Origin: Clostridiales bacterium
GTDB lineage: Bacteria; Bacillota; Clostridia; Oscillospirales; Acutalibacteraceae
DNA: 64,000 nucleotides
Assembly: GCA_018364155.1 (NCBI GenBank)
Contig: JAGZMM010000003.1
Location: 248,001 to 312,000, forward strand
Direction of reading: 5' to 3'
A program made the position numbers and the translations under genes. Positions 45,165 through 53,541 of the stretch are shown here, one piece after another (the first letter of the stretch is position 1; each line of letters begins with the position of its first letter). The notes beneath the pieces were generated by a model. It was not told the origin of the DNA. It searched no databases and worked only from the letters and a program-made list of their open reading frames with translations.

Positions 45165-47153
45165 TTACGCGGCGAGATAGCTTTGGATCAGGATATAGTC
45201 CTTGGTATCCACCACACCGTTGCGGTCAATGTCGCAGCGGGTCTCGGTGGTGGACTGGTAGTAGGACAGGGCGATGGAAAAATCTGCCAGGGTCACTTTT
45301 GCGTCGCCATTGATGTCGGAAGCGGCGCGGTAGGAGTAGATTTCGGTGACCACCGTATCCTCACCCAGGTTGGGGGTAACGTCGACGGCGTCAAAGCTGC
45401 CGTCCTCATTGGTAACCTTCTGGGCGCTCTGGGCCTTCACCAGGGTGACGGTGGTATCGCCTACGGGAGCGGTTTCCTTGAGCTTGAAGGTGAAGGTCGC
45501 CACGTTGGTTTTGCCTTCGTTGGTGACGGTATCGCTGGTACCGATGACAATGCCGGCCTTGCCGTTTTCATCGGTGGTGTTGGAGAAGAGGGTGTTTTCC
45601 AGGTTGCTTTGGGCCTCCACCAGCTCAAGCACGTTTTCATCGTAGCGGATTTCAGCCTGGTAGGCATTTACATCCTTGAGGTTTTCCATAGAGACGGTGT
45701 AGGAAACGGTGTCGCCCTTTTCCACGATGCCAAGGTCAGAGCCTTCGATGGAAGCCACCTGTACGTCGCGGGTCACGGTCAGGGTGTCGTAGAGGTATTT
45801 ATCGGTGGTAATGGTGTCGGTGTTGGGATCATACTTGAACATATAGGTGTTGAGGGTGAAGGAATCCTGGGAGACTTCCATCTCCACGATGACCTGCTCC
45901 TTCTTCACATCGCTGCCGGTGTCGGTGGAGTTGACGTCCAGGAAGGCATAGTTGGGAAGGAGCGGATCGCCTTCGGAAACCGTGTAGTTCTTCTGGGAAT
46001 ACCATTTCAGGCCGCCGGCATGTCCGCCGACCATGTAGAGCGGCGCGTTTGCAGGCTTCTGGGTTTCACCGGCGGCGTTGACCACCCGGTCGGCCTTCTG
46101 GCCGTCCTCGGTGATAAAGCCGCGGGAATACACATGGTCGTGGCCCTGGAGAACCATATCCACATCCAGCTGGGCGAAAATCGGGCACCAGAACTTTCTG
46201 GCCGCCATAACATCGGAATCGGTAATATGGGAAGCGCCGGTATAAAGAGACTTATGGAAGCCCACGATGGTCCACTGGCCCGCCGCCTTGGCTTCGGCGA
46301 CTGCTTCACGCAGCATGGCTTCCTGCTGGGCTCTGGCGTCGGCGTTGTTCTTAGCCTCTTCCAGGTTGAGCATGATGAACTTGGCCGGTCCGTAATCAAA
46401 GGTGTAAGCCACCTGGCCGGCTTCAGCAGGGGCGTTGATGTGGCTGTTCAAGGTATTGTTGTCATGATTGCCGCGGACTGCCGCGATGGTGTTGTTGGCA
46501 AACATGTCCTGGCCGCCGGTAGGGAATGCGCCGGAATTGTTGAAGAGCAATTCCCACTGACTCTCGCTGGTGGCGGTGTCGGTGATGTCACCGGCTAAGT
46601 ATACGAAATCCAGGTCCGGGATCTTGTTGACCTCGGCAAGGGTGGCGCCCAGGGCCTTCGCGTCGCTCTCTCTGGCCACCTGGGTATCCGCCAGATAAGC
46701 GAACTTGAAGCTGTCGGTGCTGCCCTTGGCGGGGGCGGTCTTAAACTTACCCTCATAGATATCGGCACCTTCCCCCACCGTGTAGGTATAGGTGGTGTCG
46801 GGTTCCAGGCCGGAAACCACAATCTTATGGAAGCACTTGTTGGCCTGGCCGAAGTCGGACTCGCCTACATAGCTCTTGGTAGCGGTGTCCCCCTGCTTTT
46901 TCACCGTGATGACCGAGGGGCATTCGGCGGCGGTGGTGTAGGTGACGTTTACCTGGGTGGAAGGATCGTCGCCCATGTGGACGTTGAGCTGGCGGGGCGT
47001 CTTGTCGGTGGCGCCTTCGGCAGCCGCGGCCACAATCGGCACGGGCTCGCTGGCGGCGGGCGCCGCGTAGGCCATAGACGTGGTGAACGCGCTCATCAGC
47101 AGGACCGAAGCGGCCGCCAGACTGATGGCTTTCTTCATGCTTTTCCTCTTCAT
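45165..47153 (-). CDS. Secreted metallophosphoesterase with cohesin-like and dockerin modules
   Basis: A 662-residue secreted protein. Order: signal peptide (1-30, SMAYA-A); purple acid phosphatase-type FN3 domain (50-140); metallophosphoesterase with ligands Asp156 (LADTQ), Asp189 (AGDITD), Asn229-His230 (GNHD), His300 (GFHKS) and His338/His340 (GHDHVYSR); a cohesin-like beta domain (about 475-590, VEKGDTVSYTVSMENL); and a type I dockerin (612-662) with two calcium loops (DINGDAKVTLADF, DIDRNGVVDTKDY). Carrying both cohesin-like and dockerin modules is unusual. The start could also be the ATG at 47138. It lies ten bases after the gene of an anchored cohesin-like protein. Confidence 0.9.
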   Translation of the reverse strand: MKRKSMKKAISLAAASVLLMSAFTTSMAYAAPAASEPVPIVAAAAEGATDKTPRQLNVHMGDDPSTQVNVTYTTAAECPSVITVKKQGDTATKSYVGESDFGQANKCFHKIVVSGLEPDTTYTYTVGEGADIYEGKFKTAPAKGSTDSFKFAYLADTQVARESDAKALGATLAEVNKIPDLDFVYLAGDITDTATSESQWELLFNNSGAFPTGGQDMFANNTIAAVRGNHDNNTLNSHINAPAEAGQVAYTFDYGPAKFIMLNLEEAKNNADARAQQEAMLREAVAEAKAAGQWTIVGFHKSLYTGASHITDSDVMAARKFWCPIFAQLDVDMVLQGHDHVYSRGFITEDGQKADRVVNAAGETQKPANAPLYMVGGHAGGLKWYSQKNYTVSEGDPLLPNYAFLDVNSTDTGSDVKKEQVIVEMEVSQDSFTLNTYMFKYDPNTDTITTDKYLYDTLTVTRDVQVASIEGSDLGIVEKGDTVSYTVSMENLKDVNAYQAEIRYDENVLELVEAQSNLENTLFSNTTDENGKAGIVIGTSDTVTNEGKTNVATFTFKLKETAPVGDTTVTLVKAQSAQKVTNEDGSFDAVDVTPNLGEDTVVTEIYSYRAASDINGDAKVTLADFSIALSYYQSTTETRCDIDRNGVVDTKDYILIQSYLAA

Positions 47154-47162
47154 CTGGGAAAT

Positions 47163-48008
47163 TTACCTCTCTTTCTTACTCGCCGTTTTTTTCGACTGTA
47201 TGATTACACACACCAAAGCCACATTCAGCGCAACGCTTATAAGCAGGCCGATGAGCAGGCCCATGTTCACGCCGCTGGTGGAGGGGTTTGGGGTGGCATC
47301 ACCCTGGGATAGGCTGGAGGAAAGCTGAGAGCTGTCCTCATTTGGGGCAGAAACCGATGGATTGGACGAAACGTAACCGGACGGCTGCGAAGAGGTACCG
47401 CTTTGGGACGGGATAGAGGATCCAGCCGAATTTCCGCTGTCCGGGCTTGCCGGCGACGACGTCTGTCCAACAAAGCCGGAGGACGAATCCGAAGGGGTAC
47501 CCGGTTTCGCACCTTCGGGCGGAGTCAACGGAGGCACCGGCGTTTCGTCTCCCTCTCGGTCGAGGAGGATTTGCTTTTGCGGCGTCAGGAGCGTTTCGTC
47601 CACCCCGCCGCCGTTGAGTTGGTACACGCTCAGGTATTGCAGAGCGACGGCGCTGTCCGTCTCCCCGGAGTAGGATAGGGTGACAACCGCGTTCACCGGT
47701 CCTTCAAAGGCATTGCTGCCGGAGAAAAAGCTAAACCAGGTAATCCCCCGCGCTTTGGTAGGCGCGGTGACCGAACCAGAGGCGTTTTCAAAGCGGACCG
47801 ATTCCACCTCGACGCCGTCGGCGCATTGCAGGCCGAATTCCGCTCCGGCATAAGGGCTCTCGTGATCCACCGTCAGGGTAATCTGGACCTGGGTCTGCCC
47901 TGCGCGCAGGGAAACCCGGTCGGCAGCGGACACGGAAGCGGCAAATGCCTGAAACGGCAGGCAGAAAAGAAGCATCCCGCATAGCAGGACGGCGATGCAT
48001 GTTTTCAT
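47163..48008 (-). CDS. Membrane-anchored cohesin-like surface protein
   Basis: The 281-residue product has a signal peptide (1-23, FQAFAA), a beta domain resembling a cohesin (about 26-145, RAGQTQVQITLTVDHESPYA and NAVVTLSYSGETDSAVAL), a long Ser/Pro/Gly-rich wall-spanning linker (150-240), and a C-terminal membrane helix with a basic tail (LLIGLLISVALNVALVCVII then KKTASKKER). It could display dockerin-bearing proteins on the cell surface. The dockerin phosphoesterase follows directly. The cohesin call rests on fold pattern, not on a strong motif. ATG at 48008 after GGGAGG. Confidence 0.7.
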   Translation of the reverse strand: MKTCIAVLLCGMLLFCLPFQAFAASVSAADRVSLRAGQTQVQITLTVDHESPYAGAEFGLQCADGVEVESVRFENASGSVTAPTKARGITWFSFFSGSNAFEGPVNAVVTLSYSGETDSAVALQYLSVYQLNGGGVDETLLTPQKQILLDREGDETPVPPLTPPEGAKPGTPSDSSSGFVGQTSSPASPDSGNSAGSSIPSQSGTSSQPSGYVSSNPSVSAPNEDSSQLSSSLSQGDATPNPSTSGVNMGLLIGLLISVALNVALVCVIIQSKKTASKKER

Positions 48009-48183
48009 TCGATTTGTTCCCTCCCTTTTGACAGACTCAAGTGTATCCGTCTCACGTAAAGGGAAGACGGACGTGGGATAAAAAACAGGTAAAATCCGGA
48101 TAAACTCCCACCTTTCCCGAACGCTTTCCTGCGTAAGGTGCATCATTTGTCATGCCCGTCTCTTGCGCGCAATCGCCAAACTT

Positions 48184-48566
48184 TCACCAGAAGCAAACTT
48201 TGCGTTTGCACCAGAAAATCGAAAGCTCTCCGAACAGCAGCTCCTCCGCCCGTTTTCGAAACCGCTCGTCTGGAGCGCCGGGCTTTTCTTTTGCTGCTCC
48301 ATTCCCTGCTTTTTGGCATATAAGGATATGGTCAGCTCAATTAAGCCTGCACCGTCATGGGGTTTTAGCGACAACTCGTAGTGTTCCACCAGTTCGCGCA
48401 GCATACGGCTTTCAAATGTTTCGGCCCGCATGGAAGGAATCCGGTCGATCAGCTGCTCGGCCTCCACCTTGGTCAGGACTCCTGTCATTCTCCACCGACG
48501 TAGAAATGGTGCATAGAACGTAGAGCTTGTGGACCAGATCGTTTGCAATACAGCGGGATAATTTTC
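48184..48566 (-). pseudogene. carD-like transcription regulator remnant, frameshifted
   Basis: The minus strand encodes pieces of a CarD family protein in changing frames. First ENYPAVLQTIWSTSSTFYAP (with a stop just before it), then MTGVLTKVEAEQLIDRIPSM and a helical region ending YAKKQGMEQQKK, and after a shift in an A-rich tract the typical CarD ending APDERFRKRAEELLFGELS in another frame. The N-terminal RNA polymerase-interacting domain is missing and the end reads into a stop at 48184. A VEND tract in a third frame between the first two pieces suggests a further pair of indels. CarD normally controls rRNA promoters; this copy cannot work as such. Confidence 0.65.
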
Positions 48567-48785
48567 TCAGTGGGCCGTACAAGCCATTTGCGCAAATATA
48601 AGCAAAGAGGGACAAAGCCCGCAGGCCTTGTCCCTTAACCGATTTTATATGGCTTTGGATGTGCTATTCCCTCACCTTTCATTGCAATTCTGGTATGATG
48701 TCGCTTGCCTGTTCCAATCTCTCGTTTGGCTGCGACCGGAAAAGCAAAAGAGGTGGACCAGTGGCGCAAACGCGCCCGATTTTTT

Positions 48786-48828
48786 ACAAAAAAACGGAAC
48801 AAGCGAAGTTTATCGCTTGTTCCGTTTT
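48786..48828 (-). terminator. Terminator after tRNA-Ala
   Basis: AAAACGGAACAAGCGA and TCGCTTGTTCCGTTTT form a perfect 16-base stem around a six-base loop; on the minus strand it continues TTTTTTTG. It touches the tRNA CCA end. Confidence 0.88.
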
Positions 48829-48903
48829 GGTGGAGCCTAGGGGAGTCGAACCCCTGACCTCTGCGATGCGAACGCAGCGCTCTACCATCTGAGCTAAGAC
48901 CCC
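48828..48903 (-). tRNA. tRNA-Ala (CGC anticodon)
   Basis: A 76-base cloverleaf on the minus strand, CCA encoded. Acceptor GGGGTCT pairs with AGGCTCC and contains the G3:U70 wobble pair that defines alanine tRNAs. The anticodon loop TTCGCAT carries CGC; the T arm is AGGGG/CCCCT. Confidence 0.94.
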
Positions 48904-49024
48904 ACATATTCTATGTCTACTGCTACAACCGCTCTTTTTCATTCAAATCCAGATCATGCAGTAGGCCAACCAAGCAAAACCGATGGACACCTTTCACATT
49001 ACGCTTTTCTCAGCTGACCTAACT

Positions 49025-49053
49025 ATTATATCGGCAACAAAACCTTTTGTCAA
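49025..49053 (-). promoter_or_regulatory. Promoter of tRNA-Ala
   Basis: A consensus promoter on the minus strand, TTGACA and TATAAT with 17 bases between. It lies about 120 bases upstream of the tRNA, leaving an unusually long leader with no gene. Confidence 0.85.
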
Positions 49054-49122
49054 CACCCATTTTCCGATTTTTTCTGCACGCTTCTATTGCTGCCTGCATG
49101 GTTTTTCAAAAAAACCTCGTCC

Positions 49123-49683
49123 TTATAAAATATGATACCGGCCTTCCTTTACCATATGGGCGGGCGGATTTTCCTGCGCAACACCGACTCCAACCGAAAG
49201 AACTACTTCATGCCCTTGTGGAAGTTTAAGTAGCTTGCGCAATTTTTCTGCCTGCGGCTCAACGAACGCCTCATTGGGCGAACCTAAAATCACGCTGCCA
49301 AGGCCCATTCCCTGAGCGGCCAGAGCAATGTTCTCAGCGGCAATGCCGCAGTCGAGATAGCTCCAGAAAGAAGCGGAGGGCTCACAGGATATGAAAAACA
49401 CCGTAGGCGCGTGAAAATAGATATCCGCATCGGGCTGATTGAGTTTTTGAAGCGTTTCCTCATCCGCCGTTTTCTTCTGCTCCTCAATGGAAGCGCGGCT
49501 GATTTGCGCGAGAATTTCAGGGTTTTGCACTACGGTAAAATGCCAGGGCTGCCGGTCCATGGCGGAAGGAGACGCCAAAGCCGCTGAAATCAACGCCTGA
49601 AGCTGTTCGCCGGTAATCTGTTCTCTCCGGTAATTGCGGATGCTGCGGCGGTCCAATATGGCTTCCAAAACGGTAGATTTCAT
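49123..49683 (-). CDS. Nitroreductase family protein
   Basis: FMN-dependent NAD(P)H oxidoreductase fold. The 186-residue product has LDRRSIRNYRREQIT (FMN phosphate site, about 8-22), ASPSAMDRQPWHFTVV (39-54) and GMGLGSVILGSP, the standard nitroreductase pattern. The start is the ATG at 49683, 7 bases after GAGGAGG; the upstream extension lacks homology. Not closely similar to the nitroreductase at 39.1 kb. Single gene with its own promoter. Confidence 0.92.
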   Translation of the reverse strand: MKSTVLEAILDRRSIRNYRREQITGEQLQALISAALASPSAMDRQPWHFTVVQNPEILAQISRASIEEQKKTADEETLQKLNQPDADIYFHAPTVFFISCEPSASFWSYLDCGIAAENIALAAQGMGLGSVILGSPNEAFVEPQAEKLRKLLKLPQGHEVVLSVGVGVAQENPPAHMVKEGRYHIL

Positions 49684-49744
49684 GTAACGTCCTCCTCGTA
49701 TGCAAACAAAATGTCCTATTTTTTCCCTACCTGTCATAAAATCA

Positions 49745-49774
49745 TTTATACCACGCGTTCACGAGGATTGTCAA
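49745..49774 (-). promoter_or_regulatory. Promoter of the second nitroreductase gene
   Basis: TTGACA and TATAAA are 18 bases apart on the minus strand, about 60 bases before the start codon. Confidence 0.75.
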
Positions 49775-49785
49775 CCTTCTTTCGG

Positions 49786-49814
49786 TTGCGGGAGTTCTCC
49801 GGGCATGCTATAAT
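49786..49814 (+). promoter_or_regulatory. Promoter of the DUF6774-FHA-rodA-pbp block
   Basis: TTGCGG and TATAAT are 17 bases apart on the plus strand, about 75 bases before the first start codon. It lies back to back with the nitroreductase promoter. Confidence 0.7.
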
Positions 49815-49886
49815 CGGAATACGAGTACCTTTTCTCCTTTTTCCACATAGGATAGGCTGTATTCTTATGTCCAAGGAGGAATCGGT

Positions 49887-50072
49887 ATGCTGGAGTCCTG
49901 TGATGGGCTTTCTGTAAATTTGGCGGCGGCAGCCTTCGCCTCTGCTCTGGCCGAAGGCCTGACCTCCGCTGAAATTGGGCTGTTGGCGTCATTTTTCAAT
50001 GTGATGGGAGACAGCCTGAACACCCTTGCAATTGCCAAAGCGCGCTGTACCATTTCGGAGCAATCTCAATAA
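49887..50072 (+). CDS. DUF6774-like small protein
   Basis: A 61-residue acidic-to-neutral protein of unknown function. It has the pattern of the small DUF6774 family: an N-terminal cysteine (LESC), then two helices, ALAEGLTSAEIGLLASFF and MGDSLNTLAIAKARC, the second ending in a cysteine. No membrane helix is certain. AAGGAGG lies 7 bases before the ATG. First gene of a block that continues with FHA, RodA-like and PBP genes. Confidence 0.75.
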   Translation: MLESCDGLSVNLAAAAFASALAEGLTSAEIGLLASFFNVMGDSLNTLAIAKARCTISEQSQ

Positions 50073-50144
50073 GCACCCGCCCTTCCCCGTGCGGTCCGGC
50101 GGGAGCCTTCCCTGATTCCCGCACGGAAAAGGAGTCTTGCCAAA

Positions 50145-50585
50145 ATGGCCGAATTTTTCGCCGCTTACCCGGCTTTGCAAACCCTTGCACAGATTCTGTC
50201 GGAGGTGCTTCGCTGGCTGGTGATTCTGCCGGTTTTGGGGTTCGTGATCGTATGGTTTCGCTCCATGCGCCAAGACCTTCCGGAAAACACGCCCATCGCC
50301 GTGCTGGTAAACGCGGCGACTCGGGATGTGACCCGGATTGTAAACCCGGAAACGGCCATCGGCCGTTCCCGCAACTCGGACATTATTCTGAATTTCCCCA
50401 CCATTTCCCGCAACCACGCGGTGATCAGCCATCGGAAAAACGGCTGGCTCATCTTCGACACCAACTCGAAAACCGGCGTGTTCGTCAACGGGGAGCGGGT
50501 GAAGAAAAGCGCGCCGTTAAAAAACGGGGACGTCATTTCGCTGGGCGGAGTAACCTATGCCTTCAGCGACCGGATTATGGACTAG
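50145..50585 (+). CDS. Membrane-anchored FHA-domain protein
   Basis: FHA domains bind phosphothreonine peptides. The 146-residue product has one membrane helix (about 20-38, LRWLVILPVLGFVIVWF) and a cytosolic FHA domain (about 50-140) with the key residues GR at 73-74 (AIGRSRNSDI), SRNHA at 88-92 and NG at 115-116. Next to rodA and pbp genes, it may link serine/threonine kinase signalling to wall elongation, as FHA proteins do in the actinobacterial rodA-pbpA-pknAB cluster. No kinase gene is in the window. Confidence 0.9.
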   Translation: MAEFFAAYPALQTLAQILSEVLRWLVILPVLGFVIVWFRSMRQDLPENTPIAVLVNAATRDVTRIVNPETAIGRSRNSDIILNFPTISRNHAVISHRKNGWLIFDTNSKTGVFVNGERVKKSAPLKNGDVISLGGVTYAFSDRIMD

Positions 50586-50599
50586 AGAGGATGTGACGC

Positions 50600-51871
50600 A
50601 TGTTGGACAGCATCCGCATAGGCAAGCAAAAAAGTGCAAAGCAAAAGCTGCGCAAACCGGTAACCCAGGCGGGCTTATTCGGCCTACTAACCATTTTTCA
50701 GCTCATCTGCCTAATCCGCCTTTTGTTCTCCGACCGGGTGATGGAAAACCCGCTGCACCTGCTGGCGTTGGTTCTCTTGATCGGGGTGGAGTGGGTCTAT
50801 TACGGTTTTAGCCGGGCCATCGGGCGGGAACACATCGAGCTAGAGGCCTCCGCCTTTTTCCTGACCTCCATCGGATTTGTCGCCCTCACCGGCGTGCTTC
50901 CTTCCTCCACTTGGATGCAGCTCTTAGGCGTGGTGGCGGGTCTGGTGGTGTATAACCTGGTCATCTGGTTCATGGGAAGCATTGACCGGGTGGTCAAATA
51001 CAAGGTTTGGATCGGGGTAGGCGGCGTGCTGCTGCTGGCGGCCAACCTCATTTTCGGCAGCATCATCTACGGGGCGCAGAACTGGATCAAAATCGGCCCC
51101 ATTACCTTTCAGCCGTCCGAATTTGTAAAGATCGCGTTTGTGATGACCGGGACGGCTACGCTGGACCGGCTTCAGTCTTCCAGGCACTTGACCTGGTTTC
51201 TAGCCTTCTTCGCGGTATGCATGGGCGCCCTTTTCTACATGGGGGACTTCGGCACCGCCTGTATCTTCTTTGTGACCTTTCTGGTGATTGCCTTCATGCG
51301 CTCGGGAGACTGGAAGACGCTCATCCTTTTCTGCGCGGGTGCAGCCGCAGGCGCGGCTTTGATTCTTCAATTTAAGCCGTATATCGCCAAGCGCTTCGAG
51401 GCCTGGCGGCATGTGTGGGAATTTGCTGACACGTCCGGCTATCAGCAAACCCAGCTTCTCATGTCGGTGGCGAGCGGGGGACTGTTGGGCCTAGGGCCGG
51501 GGCTGGGGGTGCTGCACACGGTAGCGGCCTCTACCACCGACCTGATGTTCGGCATCGTGTGCGAGGAATGGGGGCTGCTTTTGGGAGCGGCGGCGGTGTC
51601 GGTCTATGTGGGCTGGGCACTGTTTGCCGGCCGGCTTGCCGGGCGCACCCGCTCCTCCGTCTATTCCATCGCCGCCTGTGCGGCGGCCAGCCTGCTTTTG
51701 TTTCAGGCGGCGCTCAACCTGTTCGGTGTCACCGATATTCTCCCGCTGACCGGGGTGACTCTTCCCTTCGTCAGCCGGGGCAGTTCTTCTATGATTGCTT
51801 GCTGGGGGCTTTTGGGATTTATCAAAGCGGCGGATTCCAGAACCTATAAACAAGGGAGGCTTGCCGCATGA
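50600..51871 (+). CDS. SEDS-family peptidoglycan glycosyltransferase, RodA/FtsW-like
   Basis: Polymerises lipid II in wall synthesis with a partner class b PBP. The 423-residue product has about ten membrane helices and the SEDS blocks GAQNWIKIGPITFQPSEFVKI, MGDFGTACIFF (the conserved Asp of the catalytic region) and LTGVTLPFVSRGSSSMI. RodA is preferred over FtsW because the downstream PBP is of the PbpA type. Its stop overlaps the PBP start by four bases (ATGA). Confidence 0.92.
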   Translation: MLDSIRIGKQKSAKQKLRKPVTQAGLFGLLTIFQLICLIRLLFSDRVMENPLHLLALVLLIGVEWVYYGFSRAIGREHIELEASAFFLTSIGFVALTGVLPSSTWMQLLGVVAGLVVYNLVIWFMGSIDRVVKYKVWIGVGGVLLLAANLIFGSIIYGAQNWIKIGPITFQPSEFVKIAFVMTGTATLDRLQSSRHLTWFLAFFAVCMGALFYMGDFGTACIFFVTFLVIAFMRSGDWKTLILFCAGAAAGAALILQFKPYIAKRFEAWRHVWEFADTSGYQQTQLLMSVASGGLLGLGPGLGVLHTVAASTTDLMFGIVCEEWGLLLGAAAVSVYVGWALFAGRLAGRTRSSVYSIAACAAASLLLFQAALNLFGVTDILPLTGVTLPFVSRGSSSMIACWGLLGFIKAADSRTYKQGRLAA

Positions 51872-53253
51872 AAAAAGTCATTCATCGGGCCATTTTGGTC
51901 TACATCCTCATCGGTCTGTTCTGCATTGGGATGGCCGCCTTTTTCATCACCTGGTTTTGCAACGGGTCGGATTGGGTGATGAACGAACGAAACCGGCACA
52001 TCTACGCAAACGGCCTGATGCAGAACACCGGCGAAATCTATGACCGGGACGGGGTGAAGCTCGCCTACTCGGAAAATGGGCTTCGCTATTACGCAGAGGA
52101 CCCTGCTGTGCGGGAAGCTTTGCTGCACACGGTGGGCGATACGGAAAATTTCATCTCCAAGAGCATCCAAAAGCAGTTTGCCGCCGGCCTTTCCGGCTAT
52201 AACCCGGTGGGCGGGGTGCACATGCTGGAGGAATGGAACCAAGGGGGCAAGGTCAACCTGACGGTGAGCGCCCAGGTAAGCCGCGTGGCGCTCGAGCAGC
52301 TCGCCGGGCGCAAAGGCGCCGTGTGCGTCTACAATTACAAGACCGGCGAGGTACTCTGCTCGGTGAGCACCCCTTCCTACGATCCTCAAAACAAACCGGA
52401 CATGGACCCCGATTCCGAGCAGTACCAGGGCGTTTACGTCAACCGGGTCCTGTCTGGGCTTTATCCGCCCGGCTCTACCTTTAAGTTGGTGACGGCGGCC
52501 GCCGCCATTGAGAACATTCCCGACATTATGACCCGGGAATTTGTCTGTTCCGGCCAGTATGAGGCTTCCGACGGGGTTATCAAGTGCAACGGCGTGCATG
52601 GAACGCTTACGTTTGCAGAGGCGCTGGCCGAATCGTGCAACACGGTGTTTTCCCAGGTGGCCATTGAACTGGGGACGGTGCGCATGACCGAGCAGGCGCA
52701 AAAAATGGGCTTTAACGGGGACTTTACGGTGGACGGCCTTTCCTATCCCGGCGGAAGCTACAAGGTGTCGGATGCAGGCGCGGCGGATTTGGGATGGTCG
52801 GGCATCGGCCAGTATACCGATATGGCAAATCCCTTTACCATGATGACCATTGCGGGAGGCATCGGCAACGGCGGCACAGTGGTGCAGCCCCGGCTGGTAA
52901 ACAATGTGCTCGGGCCCTTGAACATCCCCACTTACATCGGCAAAACTACCGAGGGAACCAAAATCATGGAAAGCTCTACCGCCTCGATTTTAGCGGACAT
53001 GATGCACGGAGCGGTGCTCAACAACTACGGGGCAGACAATTTTGCGGGGCTTGACCTGTGCGCAAAAACAGGTACGGCGGAGGTCAACGACTCCTCAAAG
53101 CCCCATGCCTGGTTTGTGGGCTTTGTGCGAAACGAGGAAGCGCCGCTGGCTTTCGCGGTGGTGATTGAGAACGGCGGCTCCGGGTTCAAGGCGGCCGGGT
53201 CGGTGGCAAACGCGGTGCTGCAAAAGAGTGTAGAGGTATTGAATCAAAAATAG
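51868..53253 (+). CDS. Class b penicillin-binding protein (PbpA/PBP2-like transpeptidase)
   Basis: Cross-links peptidoglycan. The 461-residue product has an N-terminal membrane anchor (8-30), a short dimerisation-type domain with GEIYDRDGVKLA, and the transpeptidase domain with SxxK at 203-206 (STFK, Ser203 the nucleophile), SxN at 256-258 (SCN) and KTG at 400-402. It is short for the class, like mycobacterial PbpA. It overlaps the RodA-like gene by four bases, so the pair is co-translated. Confidence 0.93.
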   Translation: MKKVIHRAILVYILIGLFCIGMAAFFITWFCNGSDWVMNERNRHIYANGLMQNTGEIYDRDGVKLAYSENGLRYYAEDPAVREALLHTVGDTENFISKSIQKQFAAGLSGYNPVGGVHMLEEWNQGGKVNLTVSAQVSRVALEQLAGRKGAVCVYNYKTGEVLCSVSTPSYDPQNKPDMDPDSEQYQGVYVNRVLSGLYPPGSTFKLVTAAAAIENIPDIMTREFVCSGQYEASDGVIKCNGVHGTLTFAEALAESCNTVFSQVAIELGTVRMTEQAQKMGFNGDFTVDGLSYPGGSYKVSDAGAADLGWSGIGQYTDMANPFTMMTIAGGIGNGGTVVQPRLVNNVLGPLNIPTYIGKTTEGTKIMESSTASILADMMHGAVLNNYGADNFAGLDLCAKTGTAEVNDSSKPHAWFVGFVRNEEAPLAFAVVIENGGSGFKAAGSVANAVLQKSVEVLNQK

Positions 53254-53256
53254 GGC

Positions 53257-53285
53257 TTGACAATTGCGTCTCCTTGTTTTACAAT
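53257..53285 (+). promoter_or_regulatory. Promoter of the FMN-riboswitch transcript
   Basis: TTGACA and TACAAT are 17 bases apart; transcription would start about 20 bases before the riboswitch. It begins within four bases of the PBP stop codon. Confidence 0.8.
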
Positions 53286-53310
53286 GCAACCCAAAGAAAA
53301 AAGTGCATAC

Positions 53311-53463
53311 ATTCCTTTGGGCAGGGCGAGCGGGAACCTTTTCGGTTCTCTGCGATTCCCGACCGGTGGTGATGCCAGCTTTGACTGGATAAGTCCAACA
53401 GCCCCAACAGCCGATGCGGTGAGAATCCGCAACCGCCAGTATAGTCTGAATGGGAAAGGAAGA
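53311..53463 (+). promoter_or_regulatory. FMN riboswitch (RFN element)
   Basis: The sequence follows the RFN consensus: GGGCAGGG, then ATTCCCGACCGGTGGTGATG, AAGTCC, GCGGTGAGAATCCGC and AGTATAGTCTGAATGGG. P1 pairs TTCCTTT with AAAGGAA. The P2 loop carries an extra hairpin (GAACC-TTTTC-GGTTC) and the usual AAGCCCGCGAG tract reads AAGTCCAACAG. A terminator follows, so FMN binding should stop transcription of the downstream transporter gene. Confidence 0.93.
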
Positions 53464-53541
53464 GGAACCCGAATAGCAGGAATTTTCGCGCAATTGGGCG
53501 AATTTTCGGTATATTTGGTTTATAATATTACGTTTTGTAAT

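Noticed and set aside
44367..46598. 743-codon plus-strand open frame
   Set aside because: Antisense to the phosphoesterase and YibE/F genes, whose catalytic and family motifs are intact.
48628..48840. 70-codon plus-strand open frame before tRNA-Ala
   Set aside because: It overlaps the tRNA terminator and has no ribosome site or recognisable sequence.
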